This document shows positions 25,001 to 38,776 of a stretch of DNA of 64,000 bases, piece after piece. Below the pieces are notes generated by a model. It saw only the letters and a list, made by a program, of their open reading frames with translations. It was not told the DNA's origin and did not search any database. Made by a program: the position numbers and the translations under genes. How positions within the stretch are numbered: the first letter of the stretch is position 1; each line of letters begins with the position of its first letter. Source of the DNA: Megamerina dolium (Eukaryota; Arthropoda; Insecta; Diptera; Megamerinidae); contig OY978527.1 of the NCBI GenBank assembly GCA_963854835.1, positions 34,272,540 through 34,336,539 on the forward strand, written 5' to 3'.

Positions 25001-25689
25001 TTCTCCTTAATGAATATCTACGCTTATATTGATGGAGATATCATGTCGATATGTTGTTAAAATTAGTTCAACTTTTGATAGAGATCAACATTTATTATTA
25101 CTCGTTGCCCGCGTACACACGTCTATAAAAATATTAAAATATATAGTTCAAGTTCATAGTTGTATACACAGTGTGATATTTTAGATACCCTGTGTTGACT
25201 TTATTCAAGGCATAGAAATCATTGGACTTCAATAATATCTTCGTTGTCATAGCATTTGGTCAACATTTGTTTTTCGTTCAAATATATGTATGTACTTTTT
25301 AAATACCTAAGTATAAAACAAAGATAGTTTAACGCGTTTTAAAGCCTCTGGACTCTGGGGTTACATAAAGTAGTTGGTTTATGTGAGCAAACCGAAAACT
25401 TTGGACACCTTGAAAGACAACATCGTGCGCACCATTGCCACAATAGGGCCCCCATGCTTGAGAAAGTGGTCGAAAATTGGACTTGCAGATCACTTCATGT
25501 ACGCGCCAGTCGTGGCTGCCACGTGTACGATATTATATTCTAGCACTGATGGCATAAAATCATCTTTCCAATAAAACCAATTTGCAGTTTAAAATCATGT
25601 AATATCAATACTTACACCTCTAAAAAAACACCCTTTATATATTTAGAATCACTGAAGATAGGAAATCATGAAAATAGGATAGACTATGA
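19061..25689. other. Long AT-rich stretch without a supported gene
   Basis: Only short frames occur. A 164-residue minus-strand frame (21228-21722) contains a His run from a GAT repeat and looks like chance. 22370-22384 is a short CA repeat. 22900-23820 is less AT-rich and may be an unrecognised decayed element (see the entry at 23609). The rest is simple AT-rich sequence with TATGTA words. Confidence 0.35.
23609..23818 (+). CDS. Unidentified short open frame, possibly an exon or TE relic
   Basis: 69 residues, from a GTG rather than an ATG, so the start is not real. The composition is more protein-like than neighbouring frames (VKPEEYMIYLKKFQNSF, then LPYYTDILTDFCVYSKHDL), with charged helices and a clean stop. 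I do not recognise the family. It lies in a 900-bp stretch (22900-23820) of raised GC. It may be a fragment of a transposase or of a domesticated gene. No splice signals were weighed strongly enough to call an exon. Confidence 0.2.
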   Translation: MDFKNFCLDNVKPEEYMIYLKKFQNSFPDRTVSKGKGFLPYYTDILTDFCVYSKHDLDEAKEYLSKHLQ

Positions 25690-26985
25690 AAGGAACATTT
25701 TTTCAAGTTACTGCATGACGATGCTACACATAATTCCGTCAGTGGAGATTGCCCAAACAACTGATGTTGACATTCCACAAACCAATCATAATGAGGACAA
25801 AACAGCCATTTTAAGGCTGAAGAATAACAAATCTGCAGATGCTGATAGCTTGACTGCTGAGTTGTTTAAGACCGGAGGTGATGAGCTGCTCGCCTGCATG
25901 CACAAACTCATAAGCTGAATATGGTCGGACGAAGGCTTGTATACCCCACATTTTGCGCCAAATACTGTGGTATAAGTCTTCTGAATATCGCATATTAAGA
26001 CCTGTCGTGTTTGCTGTGCGAAATATTGAAGACTATGCTCAGCGACCTAATTGGGCCGTATTATTGTGGCTTCAGTCCTAATAGATCCACAATTGATGTT
26101 CATACTATGTCAAAACCTTGAGAAGACTTAAGAAAAACAGATCGACACACATTATCTAAGTAGTTATTGATTATAAAGGCACTTTCCACAGTCCGCTAAG
26201 GACTATCTACACGAAAATGTCTGAGTTCAACATTTCTGCAAAGCTCATTTGACTTTGCAAAATGACAATGCATAGCTCCCTTTGTGGAGTGAAGATTGGG
26301 AAAGTCCTCTCCTCTCCGTTTAATACCGAATAGAGTTCTAGGCAAGGTGATTCGTTATCGTGCAATTTTTTCAATCTTAGTATGGAGAAAATAATACGAG
26401 CTACTGATTTATGACATCATGGCACTATCTTCAGCAAAAGCGTCATGATGATAAAATGGGCTTGAACAGACGAGCAGTTAGTGGAGCATTCTGAGAGTTG
26501 GAAAGAGAATCGTGTCAAATGGGTCTTATGGTGAACGAAGGCAAAACGAAGTACCTGGTGTCAACAAACAAAGAGTCTCGGCATCTTGGACAACACGTCA
26601 CTGATGATAGCTACGCTTTTGAAGAACTGAAGGACTTTGTGTATCTTGGAACCAGAATTATTAACATCAGTAAAGACATCAGTCTAGAAATATTGTGAAT
26701 GGTCACTCTGTGGGTGTTGATGCGTTGGTGGTGAGTATCGAATAAGGTACAACCATGAGCTGTATTAGCTGTATGCTGACACCGACATAGGAAAGAGTAT
26801 TAAAATTCAGGGGCTGCTCTGGCTAGGTCATGTCGAGCGAATGGAAGAGCACACTCCAGCTAAGGGGGTGTTATATTCGGACGCCCGTGGTGGACGATGC
26901 AAAAGAGTCAGACTTAATCTCCGATGGAAGGACCAAGTACTGCAGAACTTGACGTCACTTGGAATTTCGTTTCCTCTAATTTGCT
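25690..26985 (+). pseudogene. Decayed RTE-like LINE
   Basis: Plus-strand fragments run in order: LRLKNNKSADADSLTAELFK (25810-25872), then KMGLNRRAVSGAF (26452), VNEGKTKYLVSTNKES (26530-26577), and FVYLGTRIINISKDISLEI (26635-26694). Further on, about 26812-26960, the typical C-terminal stretch LARSCRANGRAHSS and its frame partners (LGHVERMEEHTPAKGVL) can be read. Almost every 100 bases has a stop or shift, and the YADD box is damaged. It is the same kind of element as the minus-strand copy at 7.5-8.9 kb. Confidence 0.75.
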
Positions 26986-28648
26986 AAAAAAATATTTTTC
27001 ACCCATAGTCTTAAAAATATATGAAATAACTGTTTTTTCATACTAATGGAGCAACTAGAAAGGAGTAATTAAACAATATAATTTTTAATCCACTTTTTTC
27101 CATTTTCCCCATAACTCAGTCTAATCTGATCCGATTGATACAAGCTACACTTCGTTAAAGAGAAAAGGACCTTATTCTACAGACTAACATTTTCCCGATT
27201 TTTACTAGTAACTCAAAATAGTGCAAAATAAGCATTTTTCGTGAATATCTTCCTTGGCAACATGAATGGGAGTTTTTTATTTTTTCAACGACCAAAACTT
27301 AGTCTAGGAAACACACTTCTTCTGAGGCACTTTTTTCTTATCGACTACGGTAATTTTTTCTTTTTTAATTTAAATATTAAATTTTTTTGTTTTAATATAT
27401 TATTTCTACAATTGGATCTTTAATCTCTGTATTAGGAATCTATTATTATTTGTACCCGAATACGTCATCCATGATAGAGTCTCATTGATAGGCATGCGAA
27501 TAGTGACCGAAGTTCTATTATGAGACTTGTACGAAGTTGTATAAGATTAAAGAAACGAAATAAAGTTGACATTTCAATACACAAATAAATCCAACGAAAA
27601 CAGTAGCAGACTAAAGCAATGCCTTAGCTAATCACTGCTAATAATATTCGAAAAATCTGTAGTTACGAAAACAATATAGTTATACATATTATCAATGCTT
27701 ATGTAGGCATATGAAAATCACAAAAATAAAGAAAATAATGGTTCCAACATCTTCATCGGCTTCCTTTGCGGCTAATCTTATCCATTCAATGTCTAATCTT
27801 GTAAATCTTAAATACTAATTGAATTAAAAACGATAAGGTCAGCACTAAACTACTAATTACAGCCCACAAATTCTTTTGTGCATCTATTGTGTGCGTATTA
27901 TGAATTCTAAGCGTAATCTATTCAATGTACAGCGCAATATTTTTGTGGTTTTCTTTTGAAATTTGGCGATTCAATAACGACCAGAGGCTAAACAAATTTC
28001 TCGTTGATTACGTTTTTCATTCTGTGGCCAGATTTAGAGCACAGTGGGTTTTTTTTTCTTCTTTTGTGTGAATATATATTTGCATTGAACTTGGAAAATT
28101 ACCAAGAAACAATGAAATGTATGTAGTACATATTTGCAGTAACAACGATGGCTACAAATAATGTACGTATGTGTATTTAAATTTGTAAATATTGTTTTAT
28201 CACAATGCCCAATGTGTGGACACACATATGGGCATTTTCTAAGAGTGTGAAATATGATCTGACTTTATGAAAGCCGCAAAATGTATATTTCATGACTATA
28301 CGCATGCATACATTATTCCTATTAATTTTACATTCGACCTACCTATTTTCTATGAGTATTACATATTCTATTTGATTTGATTAAATTTTGTATAAATATG
28401 TATGTTTTTTTTTTTCAAATTGCATAGTAAAAAAAGATTCACTGATAATTATAATACAATGCAACTTCCGCAATATTCAGCAGTATGTATTCATATGCAC
28501 ATTGGGGTACCGCACAAAAAACAAAAAGAATAAATTGCTCTCGTTTGTCCAGTATGCCAGTCATGTTGATGTTTGTCTTCATTCATAGCTATAGATTACA
28601 TTTGTAGTAACTCCATGATAAGCCAAATAATGGTCCAGGTCCAATGAA
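26986..28648. other. AT-rich stretch without a supported gene
   Basis: I see no family features, only short frames and poly-T or poly-A rich patches. Confidence 0.3.
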
Positions 28649-29461
28649 TCAGGTCAGTCCATAAGTTCGTGCGTTATTTTTTCAATAGTTTCACAGTAGG
28701 CGCTTTTTGCTTACAAAAAATTATTCGTGGGAGATAAAGGAACGATTTTTATTTTCTCTGAAGTATTGTGCATTCAACAAGTGATTTTAATCGCGGATAA
28801 AAGTAGGGGTTGTTAAAAACTAAAATGGAATCTTCGAACGAGTATAAGAGGCAGATTTTGTATTTTTGTAATAAAAGTGGAAAAAATGCAACAACTGCTG
28901 CAACAGAAATAAACGCATCTCATAGGGAGAATACCGTGAGTGTAGGGACTGCGCAAAAGTGGTTTTCCAAATTTCGAAGTGGTGATTGTCACGTTGAGGA
29001 TGCCCCACGCTCTGGTCGTCCAGAGGTCTTTAACTCCGACGCCTTGCTGGAACTGGAAGGTTAAATTCATGACATGGAACAGTTTACAGGCACCTGGTTC
29101 AATTGGGTAAGGTTCCAAAGCTGGGAAAATGAGTTCCGCATAAACTTTCCGTCGTAAACCTTCAGCACTCGAAAAAAATCGACTGCCTTTAGTCAATAGA
29201 CGCAAAGTTTTGTTTCACCACGACACCGCACGACCGCATACTGCAAGACAGACCTTAGGCAAGCTGAACGAGCTCGGATGGGAGCTAATGTCGCATCCAC
29301 CATACTCTCCGGATATTGCACCTTGCGATTATTTTGGCTCTAACGACAAACAATTTTTTGAGCAGGAAATTAAAAATGTGACATTTATTATTTGAGAAAC
29401 ATGCTTGCAACCTAGCTACCAAATGTCACTTTTATGAATTCTTCCATTAAAAGAGACCTTT
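28649..29461 (+). mobile_element. Internally deleted mariner, DD34D type
   Basis: The left end resembles a mariner terminus (GGTCAGTCCATAAGTTCGTG at 28653). An open frame from 28825 encodes an N-terminal helix-turn-helix region (KRQILYFCNKSGKNATTAA, then TAQKWFSKFRSGDCHVEDAPRSGRP). After a gap, 29210-29400 encodes HHDTARPHTARQTLGKL and PPYSPDIAPCDYF, with 34 residues between the two aspartates. The centre, including the first catalytic D, is missing. No matching right inverted repeat was found, so the 3' end may be truncated. Confidence 0.8.
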
Positions 29462-29815
29462 CCACAATTCTAGTTCGATAAATCTGATATATGTATGTAC
29501 TTTAACGAGTTGTTGGAAGTCAACCTTGCTCTCACATAGTGTGAAATGGATGTGTGCCACACCATTGCTGAATCTTTATAAAATTGATTCATTTTAGTTG
29601 GTGATGACGCATTAATTTACAGGTTCTTCCTCTTCTTCTTTTTTTTTTTCTTTTTAGCTGTCCTTTTTAGCATAACCTTCGTAACTAGCGCGATTGCTAC
29701 ATTTCACTCGGCAGGGATTTTGATGCACTGGGCTACGTCAATATTGGCATTTAGCTCATAATTGTACTATATTCAGTACTTGTCATCAACGCAAATGGAT
29801 CCAAAGTAGTATTCG

Positions 29816-30300
29816 TTGTTCGAGAAAGAAAGCTAGTTGAGCTTTCAATTGCTTGCCTAGTCCAAAATAGTATCGCATTGTAAAAGTTATCCTTTGCAAT
29901 ATCTCCAGTCTGACATCTTTGAGTACTTCGAAAGTGTAGTTGTCAACGCTTGACGTGTGGTTGAAGATACTGGACTACTTCGTTGGTTGTCACTAGGTCA
30001 TCTTGCCCTCACTCGCCATAAAACTCTATCGACGCGTCTCTCTTTCTATTCCTTTTTTATTCTTCCTTTACTAACTGTTTACATCTGCATTCCAATTATG
30101 TCAATATCGACAAAATACAACAATAGAATAACACTTTGGTTGAGGATAGTGCTATTTTGTCGCACATCAGCAGCTCGTTTTATTTGCTCCATAATACGAT
30201 TTCAGAAATCACATGATTATGAATTTCTCTTTCTAAAGGTTGCAATCCTTTACATATTGTACGTGATGCTGAAGAGCCTTAGTCCACGGTAGTAAAACCA
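29816..30300 (-). pseudogene. Decayed RTE-like LINE fragment
   Basis: This stretch aligns by eye with 7560-7940: shared words around CTTTCAATTGCTTGCCTAGT/CTTTCAATTGCTTACTTAGC, GTTGTCACTAGGTC/GTTGACACTAGGTT and CAGCAGCTCGT. It is a shorter copy in the same orientation. Confidence 0.6.
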
Positions 30301-30576
30301 ACCATAAAGAGTATATTATGTAATCGAAGAGGGTTAAATAATAAATAAATCCTTTCTTTTCAGACGTTTCACTTAAGGAGCTCTCTCGCTAAAGTGTTAG
30401 GATTATTTTATATCGAAAGCATTTTCCAAGTCTTCGGAAGTTGTTTTGCTAGCACGTTTGCTTTATGAGCACCATTAAGTTTTCTAATTTGTAGTATGTA
30501 GTATCGAAAGTGTGAAAAAAGTATCTTAAATTATTACATACGATGTACTCCATGAATTTTATAACATGCCATTGAT

Positions 30577-30607
<31 letters not shown>

Positions 30608-31247
30608 CAGTAATTTAGGCGCCATTACGCCACACGACGACGCGTCGTTTCATGTTCCCGCACAATTTACTCGGTGCATAAAATTAATTTTATTTTGACA
30701 CATGAAACACCTTCCTCGTTAAAATAGATTTTTTTTTTGTTTTTTGCAATTTAGCGATTGTTATTCGTATAAGCATCTGTGTGTTGAAGAGCAATACGGT
30801 GTGAAATTCATAGAAATACTGTATATTCATTTGTGGTATGTATTTTGCAACAAATTTCAAGCATCAAGACTCGCCATCAAGTGGTGGTAGTAGTGGTAGT
30901 CTTCACAGCGAATATCCTTTTCAGACATCAGAGCCTTGTTATATTAATTTTGGTGGTTATTGTTGTTGTATCGCTATCTTTTTTTTTTTTTTTGTCTACA
31001 TACAATATTAAGTTATGTCTTATAGAAAGCAAGTTGTTGTACATACAAGTCTGTTCTTTCATTTTTTTTTTCTTTTCAAAAACATAGTTAGTTAACCAAG
31101 TGATTAATGGCTTTTTAAGAGGCTCACTCTACATTTTAGATACTTAATTGGAACATGCTAAAGCATAAATCTGCTTAAAATTGGCACTAATAGGATTAGA
31201 TTGGCATGTTCAGTTTTACAATCGATGTGGATCTTCGTGTCGAACGC

Positions 31248-31278
<31 letters not shown>

Positions 31279-32654
31279 TGTATTTTGTATCAAGTATTTT
31301 GGTTTTTGTTTTTTCTTGCCATTATTTTCACACTTTTGAAGGTGTGAAAGGTAATACGACACCTTTATTTGTAGTTAATTGATGACGGCTGGGCAGTTTT
31401 TTTCTCATTTTTATTTCATATGATTATTTTCTGCAATATCGTTGTACACACACTTGGATTGGCTGATTGGCTGATGATGTGGTGGTTCCGCACGCAATGA
31501 GTAGGAGTCAACCCAGACATCAGTCAGAAATTTTGTTTTATAGTCTTTTTATTTAATTTTTGCCCTGCTTTGGTTTAAATTAACACCTATCCGGATATTT
31601 GTCTAATTTGTCTGATGATTGATAGTCTGTGTAAATATTTGCAAAATACATATTACTTACTCATTTACCAATCGGTTACGAAGAATTGTATTTTCTAAGA
31701 AAACATTCTCCAAATTCTTATATCTAATATGCCTTAGAATTAATTAAAAAACATTAACCTTAACACATACTCGTTTCTATATATAATATCCAGATCAAAG
31801 TGATTATGATGCTTTTTGAACATCATCACATCACATTACCGAATCGTATTACATATATTGCATACAATACCTGTACTCGTATCAAAAAGATAATTCCGCG
31901 CATTTGCTGTTGCATCATTAAAAATCAATAAATGATCCGATTCGCATGATGACGATGCGAGCAATGCGAATAAAATTAAATGAAAAACTCAAACAACTTT
32001 TGAATTTCGAGCACATTTTTGCGTCTCTCTTCAGATGGACAACAATGTTACAATTTTTATTCGTTTTAAATTAAACGATCCGGTGCTAAAGAGTGAATAA
32101 AATAAACAAACAAACAAAATGTGAAAATAAAAGCACCAACATCAAAAATTCTTTCAATCGTGCGCCGCAACGTGAATAACGTGTAATGATAATTATGCTT
32201 ATACGTGGATCGAAATTGAGCAATCAACAAAATAGTTTCGTTTTCATTAAAAATTATATACTTTCTTGTTCGTCGATACTCGTAAATTCTTGTACACTTG
32301 GATTGTTTTTGTTTTTTTTTTTAATTAAGCGCCCTGCCCTGTCACAGCTGTACGGTTATTTTATGCTCGCGTCACATACGCCAAATTGAAAATGCTTCCT
32401 GAATGTAATCATTTTACTCTCATTTTAGATATTACGAAAATTCTTTCAATGTCAGTGACATGAGGATCATGTAGCACATGTGAAAAGTTGAAAATTTTAC
32501 CCGACCTCAGCATGCCAACAGAAGATGGCACAAATTTTTAACGAAATTCATGGTAAGGTACTCACAAAAATTATGAACTAGCAATTCGATATGACTGTGT
32601 TTTGATAAAAATGGAAGTAATCGAGTCACGGGTTGTCATTAACTCTTTTGGAAC
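30301..32654. other. AT-rich stretch without a supported gene
   Basis: It contains a CAT repeat (30577-30604), a GT repeat (31251-31279) and long T runs. No gene-like frame was found. Confidence 0.35.
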
Positions 32655-34170
32655 CTATGTTGATTATTAGCTGGCAAATCCACTGAAACGGCCCTGCACG
32701 AACTCGTTCGCTTAGCGGAGAGAGAACTGTTTTGCGGAGGAATATCTATGTCTACTTTTATGGATATAGAAGGTGCCTTCGATAAGATTGTTTTTGATAA
32801 GCTAAGGATGGCCTTGCTACTCGTGAAGTCAGCCCAACCATTATAAGGTGGGTGGATAGCATGCTGAGGAAAAGGGCAATAATCTTTCAAAATGGGAGTT
32901 ACAGACTCAGAGGTAGGGTAGTCAAAGGATATCCACAGGAGAGCATATTATCGCCCATCCTTTGGAACATCACGGCCGATTCCCTACTCCAGCTTCTGGA
33001 CTCAAAAGGCATACACACCGTCGGGTATGCAGATGACGTAGCGGTAACGGTGAGCGGTAAGTTCCTGGACACTATTTATGATACCATGAGAGGTGCACTC
33101 AAAATGGTTGAAGGATGGTGCACGGAACAAGGTCTCTCGGTAAATGCTAGTAAGTCGGAAACAGTACTCTTTACTAAAAGGAGGACTGGGCTAACAATAG
33201 ACCCTCTTAGACTTTTTGGATCGAACATCAACGTCTCCAAGGAAGTAAAGTATCTAGGTGTGATCCTGGATAACAAGCTGACATGGAATAGTCACGTCGA
33301 TGACAAGATCCAGAAAAGCAAGCGGGTATTGCATCAGTATACGTGTTCGGTCTCATGTGAGGAATTACTCCCAGAGCAGCGCACTGGATATACACAACGA
33401 TGGTCAGGCCCTTAATAACGTATGCTGTTGTGGTCTGGTGGCCTAAGGTCACCCAAAAGACAGCGAAAAGCAAATTAGATAGGGTGCAAAGAATGGCTTG
33501 TATTGGGATTACCGGAGTTATCCGGACGACCCCAGTAGAAGCATTGAAAGTCTTTCTGGGGCTGCTGCCGTTGGACTTGCATATTATGAAGTCGGCGGTA
33601 TTAACAACATTATGTCTGAAGACAACCAATAATTGGTATGGATTCGGTACGCAGATAGGGCACAGGGGCATCCTGTCACTGTTATATAGCAGTATAAAGG
33701 AGGCGCAAATACCAATGGAAGGAATGGGTAGGCTAAGATGACTGAAAAGTCACACAGAACACTCATTGAAGACGGCCTCACACATGATGTATGTGAGAAA
33801 AATGACATCAGTATTGGTTCATCATCATCAGCAGATCGTTCATTAATGGATGGCAGAGCGGGTACTGGAATCTTCTCTATAGAGTTGGGACTGGCATGCA
33901 CTCTGAATCTGGGAAGATACGTATCGGTCTATCAAGCAGAAATGCTTGGTCTAATGCATGCGCTAGAACATCTACCCGATAACCAGGCGGTGGTTAGGCG
34001 ACTGCAACAACCTACGGTAGAAACTTAACGGGTGTGCTCGTAGTAATGCGATTACTCTTATGTGGGTGAAGGGACACATTGGTATAGAACAAAATTAAGC
34101 TGCAGACGCCTTGGCTAGAGAAGGATCTGAAGCTGAATTTTATGGACCGTAGCAGCGGGATGGTGAAGGC
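32655..34170 (+). pseudogene. LINE with RT and RNase H, broken by frameshifts
   Basis: The plus strand reads AGKSTETALHELV and FMDIEGAFDK with the first RT aspartate (32665-32790). After a shift near 32826, the 32852-33415 frame holds IRWVDSMLRKRA, KGYPQESILSPILWN, VGYADDVAVTV with the catalytic YADD, and KVKYLGVILDNKLTW-like sequence. The next frame (33400-33741) encodes RMACIGITGVIRTTPVEALK. RNase H follows in pieces: GRAGTGIFS, VYQAEMLGLMHALEH, then MWVKGHIGIEQN and AADALAREGSEAEFYG (34060-34145). It is related to, but not the same as, the LINE at 10.8 kb. The 5' part with endonuclease is missing. Confidence 0.85.
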
Positions 34171-34594
34171 AAAGCTCACTTATAAAAATATGTAATAAAA
34201 ATTATTTTCTTTTAAATTCATGGGTTCTCGACAAATTCCGTTTTCCTAGAAGTTCTGCTGTCAGTTTAAGCTCAGCAGTTAAGTTTAAGTGTCAGCTCAG
34301 GTGATGGGAATGAAAAAAGTTGATTAACTCTATGACTCTTCCTTAAAACAATAAAACATTTCTGCAGCAGGAAGAAACAGCTTTTCCTTTTTTTTAGATC
34401 GATTCCAGTTCAACATTTCAACTATATTTTTGTATCGAGGTTTATAACAGTATATTCAAGTTTTATTTAAGGTACAGTAAGTATTATAGTCGGTACAAAA
34501 CTGTGATTTAGTGCGCCTAAGCTGCGTCAACAGAGCATTGGAAAAGTTTATTCGAACAAGTTTTTGGTATAAAAAAAATTATAATAAGAAATTT
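34171..34594. other. Short stretch without a supported gene
   Basis: I see no family features. Confidence 0.3.
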
Positions 34595-34730
34595 GAGACA
34601 CTTTAAGGCCCCGAAGGACTCTTCAACAGATCTTCTCTTCCAGTACATTGTGCATGCCGAGATTTCGAACGAAAGAACCCATGTGGCAATACATTTTCTG
34701 AGCTTTGTCACCGAGTTCTTTCATAAGTAT
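34595..34730 (-). mobile_element. Partial SINE copy (body only)
   Basis: This matches the left part of the SINE at 62369: CACTTTAAGGCCCCGAAGG, then CTTCTCTTCCA, GTGCATGC, and TTTTCTGAGCTTTGTCA. The tRNA-like head is missing. Confidence 0.65.
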
Positions 34731-34989
34731 TTTCTAATCTTCATACTTCAATATTTATCTGATCTAAGTTTGATAAGTATTGGAATATACGGAGGCACTA
34801 ACAGAAGTTCGGTAAATAGATGATATTTTATGTGATTTTGAAGAATTAAAATATAGTACACGCTTTGTAGTAGTCTAGTTTTGTAGTAATATTTCATTCT
34901 AAATTTCAGAAAAATCGGTAAGAATAGAGATGAGAAAACGGAAAATTACTGACGAAAAGTAGGTGGAAATTCTGCCACCAATGTTAGAA

Positions 34990-35800
34990 GGTATTCGACA
35001 TGCAATTCTTTACGGATTTCGATGTTAACTTAAGCCCATAGAAATTTTTAGTGAATTCCAAACAGCATATGAAAAGAACGCACCTTCTCTTAAGACCATT
35101 TGTAAGTGGTATCAACGGTTGCGGAGTGATTTATAATACACGAAGAAATCTGATCGATGGGTCCTACGAATGAATGTTGAATGATAGTCAGAAAGAAGCT
35201 CGAGTTCTAAGAAAATTCGGAAAAGGAGATGCTTCAGTGTGATCGCAACAGGTAACGAAGTTTGCTTTTACAAGTTCGTCCCGGAAACTAAACAGTAGTC
35301 AATGGTATGGAGCTCAAAAGGAGCAGATCCACCTGTTAAAGCAAGGCAACAAAAGTTAGGAATAAAAGTGATGATTGTGGTTTCCTTCACGAGAGCAAGA
35401 ATTGTAGCTGTTATTACCCTAAATACTTGTCAGACAGTAACTGCGAAATGCTATACTGAAGACTGTTTACCAAAAAAGTTCGAAAATTTGTTGTGTAACT
35501 GAAACAAAGAAGAACAGTGCCACTACTTCTTGCACCATGATAATGCGCCAGCTCACACTGCTGACATGACAAGTAATTTTATTACGCTTTTTGGCATCGG
35601 ATCTGGCACCTTGTGATTTTTTTGGTAGGAATGCAGAGATAATAGATGCGATTAACGTAAAACTTAACAAGCTACAACAACGTGATTTTGAGGATTGCTT
35701 TGATCAGTGGATCTATAGATTTAAAAAAAATATTGAAATTAATGTGCCGAGCCAAGCCGAACACAGATGGTGTCGGTGAAATAACACTAAATATAAATAT
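34990..35800 (+). pseudogene. Decayed mariner-like transposase
   Basis: Plus-strand pieces are in the mariner order: LKTICKWYQRLRSD near 35090-35130, WSSKGADPPVKARQQKLG near 35306-35360, QCHYFLHHDNAPAHTAD near 35517-35565 with the second catalytic D, then ASDLAPCDFFGRN near 35597-35632. Stops and frameshifts are frequent. The spacing between the aspartates is disturbed by indels, so I do not assign a subfamily. Confidence 0.7.
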
Positions 35801-38776
35801 ATTTGATGCCGAATATATCAATATTCGGTATTTGTAACACAAATACGCGTGTCACATTCCCCTCTTACTTGCGAGGATAGGAACTATCCCTAACTTAATT
35901 TAATAGAGGTATGTTTCCCTCCTTACTTTCGAGGACCGGAATTCTCTTAACCTAAGAAAAAAAAAAATAAAAATAAAGTGAGAAAAAGGAAATAGAAGAA
36001 AAGGAAAGAAAAGAAAATAGGTGAGGGAAACCGATTTATACACCACTGCGTTAAGCAGTTTTGAAGAATTGCTTCGAATGATCAGAGCCTCAAAAATCCC
36101 AAATTTTTATTACAAATTTTTTTAAAAACCTTCTTATAATCGTCATATTATTCCGTAAATAACAATTGAAGAAAAAAAGGTGTGAGAAAGAGAGAGCAGA
36201 GACAAAACAAGACACGAGTAAAAGAGAGTTAAAAGTCCGTAAACAGTCAATGACAACAAAGGGACAGATGTTTTAGGTTAATCGCTTCTAATGTCCTGTG
36301 CCACTGAATACAGTGGTTTCAGTTTATTTTCTTTTCTTTCTCTTTGTATCGCGTTCTATCTATCAAATCACAAAAAAAAGAAAAAATCGAACAGAATGAA
36401 TTAGGATGACTCTGGAAAATATACAATATCTTCATCAAATAAATTTTTAACTTTGAAATATGAAATGGAAGAAATGCATAGATACAACAGCAACAAATCT
36501 ATGTGTGTTATTTGGTTTAGCCAAAAATAAAAGTTTATTGACTTGTATGTTTTATAATAACAATTTATTTATTTACACTTATGTCTATATATTTATTATA
36601 TTTTTTCCTACACCCTTATATGGAAGTATACTACTTACGCGATCAAAAGCCCTCTATTTACTATGCATCCCCTAGCAACGCAGCGTGTTAAACATATATA
36701 AACAGGTATGGTGTGTATCTCGTAAATACACCTGCTGCCACGCGTCATCGTCATTATTATGGTGGCCAACATACAATGATTCGCTTTCTCTGTTTTTAGC
36801 TGAGTCTTTGTCTCTGAGTCGATGTGCATTTAATTAAAATATAAACTAAATAGTACTACTATATTCTGTATTTTACATATATTAAAAAAAATTTTTGTTT
36901 GATTCATGCAGGATAAAGGGTCCTAAGTTTGTTTTCATGGTTATAATTATGGAAATATTCCTTTTGTTTTTGTTGTTTTGGTGCAAGTCACTCGATTGCA
37001 ATAACTAGCTTTAATGTTGTTCCACTCGAACGGCCTCAGCCCATACAAGTGTGTATCGTAAATATATGTATATACATTCATATTTAGGTATGTAGTAGTT
37101 TCGTAACGCTATAGCACGCGTCCAGAACTATACAAGATGCATATAAATAAATAATGTTGATTATAGACCAGCGTCATATATAAGGACATAGGTGCATTTA
37201 AGTACATAAATATTTAAACTGGTTCAACGAGCAATAAATCTTTAGTTTTCGTTTTTGTACTTTTGGCATTTTTACACATGTAACTTTTATGCATGCATTT
37301 CCAATAAACTCATAAGTTCATAATACATAAAAATATAATATTTCGTCCTGAGAATATAAATTTGTCATTCTCAACTAAAATGGAAATGAGAATGAAAGTA
37401 AGAGAAAGTGATTTTTCAAAACTGTCGAAAACCAAATAGAGCTGACATTTGAAAATCTATTGTCTATATAAATATTTGAATAGATAAGAAATGTTGAGAA
37501 CAGAACCCTTTCCTACACAATAAAAGTGTTAATGATGCGCATACACAAAAGGACAAATACTTCAGAGTGGATAAAAGAATACATTCTGTACGGTAGTAAG
37601 TATGTATGTAGGGTATTTTTAATAATAAATGATGAATGCATAGGTATGAGTAGACAGTTGGTGACTATGAGTTTGTCATGGTTGAAAGGTTGAGCGTTAA
37701 AAGGTGTAAGTGTACATATACCTACATCGAATGAAAATGGTGGAAAATTGATATGGGTTTTAGCATATAAATCGATTAAATTTCCAACAAAGAAATCAAA
37801 CGAAATGAAAAAAACAAATATTTCTTTTTGGAATAATAATATTCATTTAGAAAGAATTTACACCTAGATTTTTGCAAACATTCATGGAAAGGATACGGCA
37901 AAAACAGAAGAACACATACATAATACGATACATGCATAAAGAGTTTGCAATCAATTTTATTTATTGACGATCCAATGAATGCAATGACAATCAACAGAAA
38001 TGAAGGATATGCACAATAGCAAACACAATGACGACGACGAACTCAATTTTAACCAACCAATCAAAATTCCAATTGCAAAGAATCACTGGCACTGAGCTTG
38101 ATTTCATCCGGTTTAATTAGGAAAAATAAGTGAAATTGTTTGAACACCTTCCGCACTTCAAACGCCACTACTTACTTAGATGTTTCATTAACAACAACAA
38201 GACGTTCGTCTCGCCGTCACTATCTACAATCAAGTTGCTACAACAATAAATTCACTTTTCCATCACAAATATGACAACGAAATCTTGTACACGATTGCTT
38301 GTGGCACTGTAAACCACTAATAAATACTTGAGCTTGATCGTGCATGGAATAGCAATAATGAGTCTAGAATATTAATGTGGCTCTAAATTAATTAACACAA
38401 TATGAAATATTTCATAAAATGCCACGAGTTCCAAAGAAGCTAATATATATCGTCATTTTATCTTCTTCTTCTTCGATTTCTTGCAAAAAAAAAATTCACA
38501 AAATACCCATAAAATGCAATAAATGAGGCGATAACATAATTACAAATTAATTAAGATGCAGTAACTATGTTTGCATGTACGAGTATGTGTGTGAGATGGA
38601 CTTTACATTGTTGCCGTTTTTATTGACGCGATATTATTGATAAAATCAAATCACTGTGCTGGGGATATAAAAACATCTACCACCTAGGTGGTAAATAGAT
38701 TACGGTTGTTATCGTTGTTATCGTCATAAAATGCCACTAAATTGTGATTCCATATATTCGTATTATTAACATGCTA
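35801..38776. other. AT-rich stretch without a supported gene
   Basis: It begins with a hairpin (CCGAATAT-ATCA-ATATTCGG, 35809-35828) and two imperfect direct repeats near 35857-35955 (TTCCCCTCTTACTTGCGAGG and TTTCCCTCCTTACTTTCGAGG-like). The rest has no gene-like frame. The purine run at 35960-36020 is simple sequence. Confidence 0.35.

Noticed and set aside
35801..35960. TGTAACACA start after the 35809 hairpin, considered as an LTR end
   Set aside because: No second copy, primer site or coding region was found in the window.
38140..38300. Possible minus-strand leader exon ending near a GTAAGTAG donor
   Set aside because: There is no coding potential and no partner exon. A donor-like word alone is common in AT-rich DNA.
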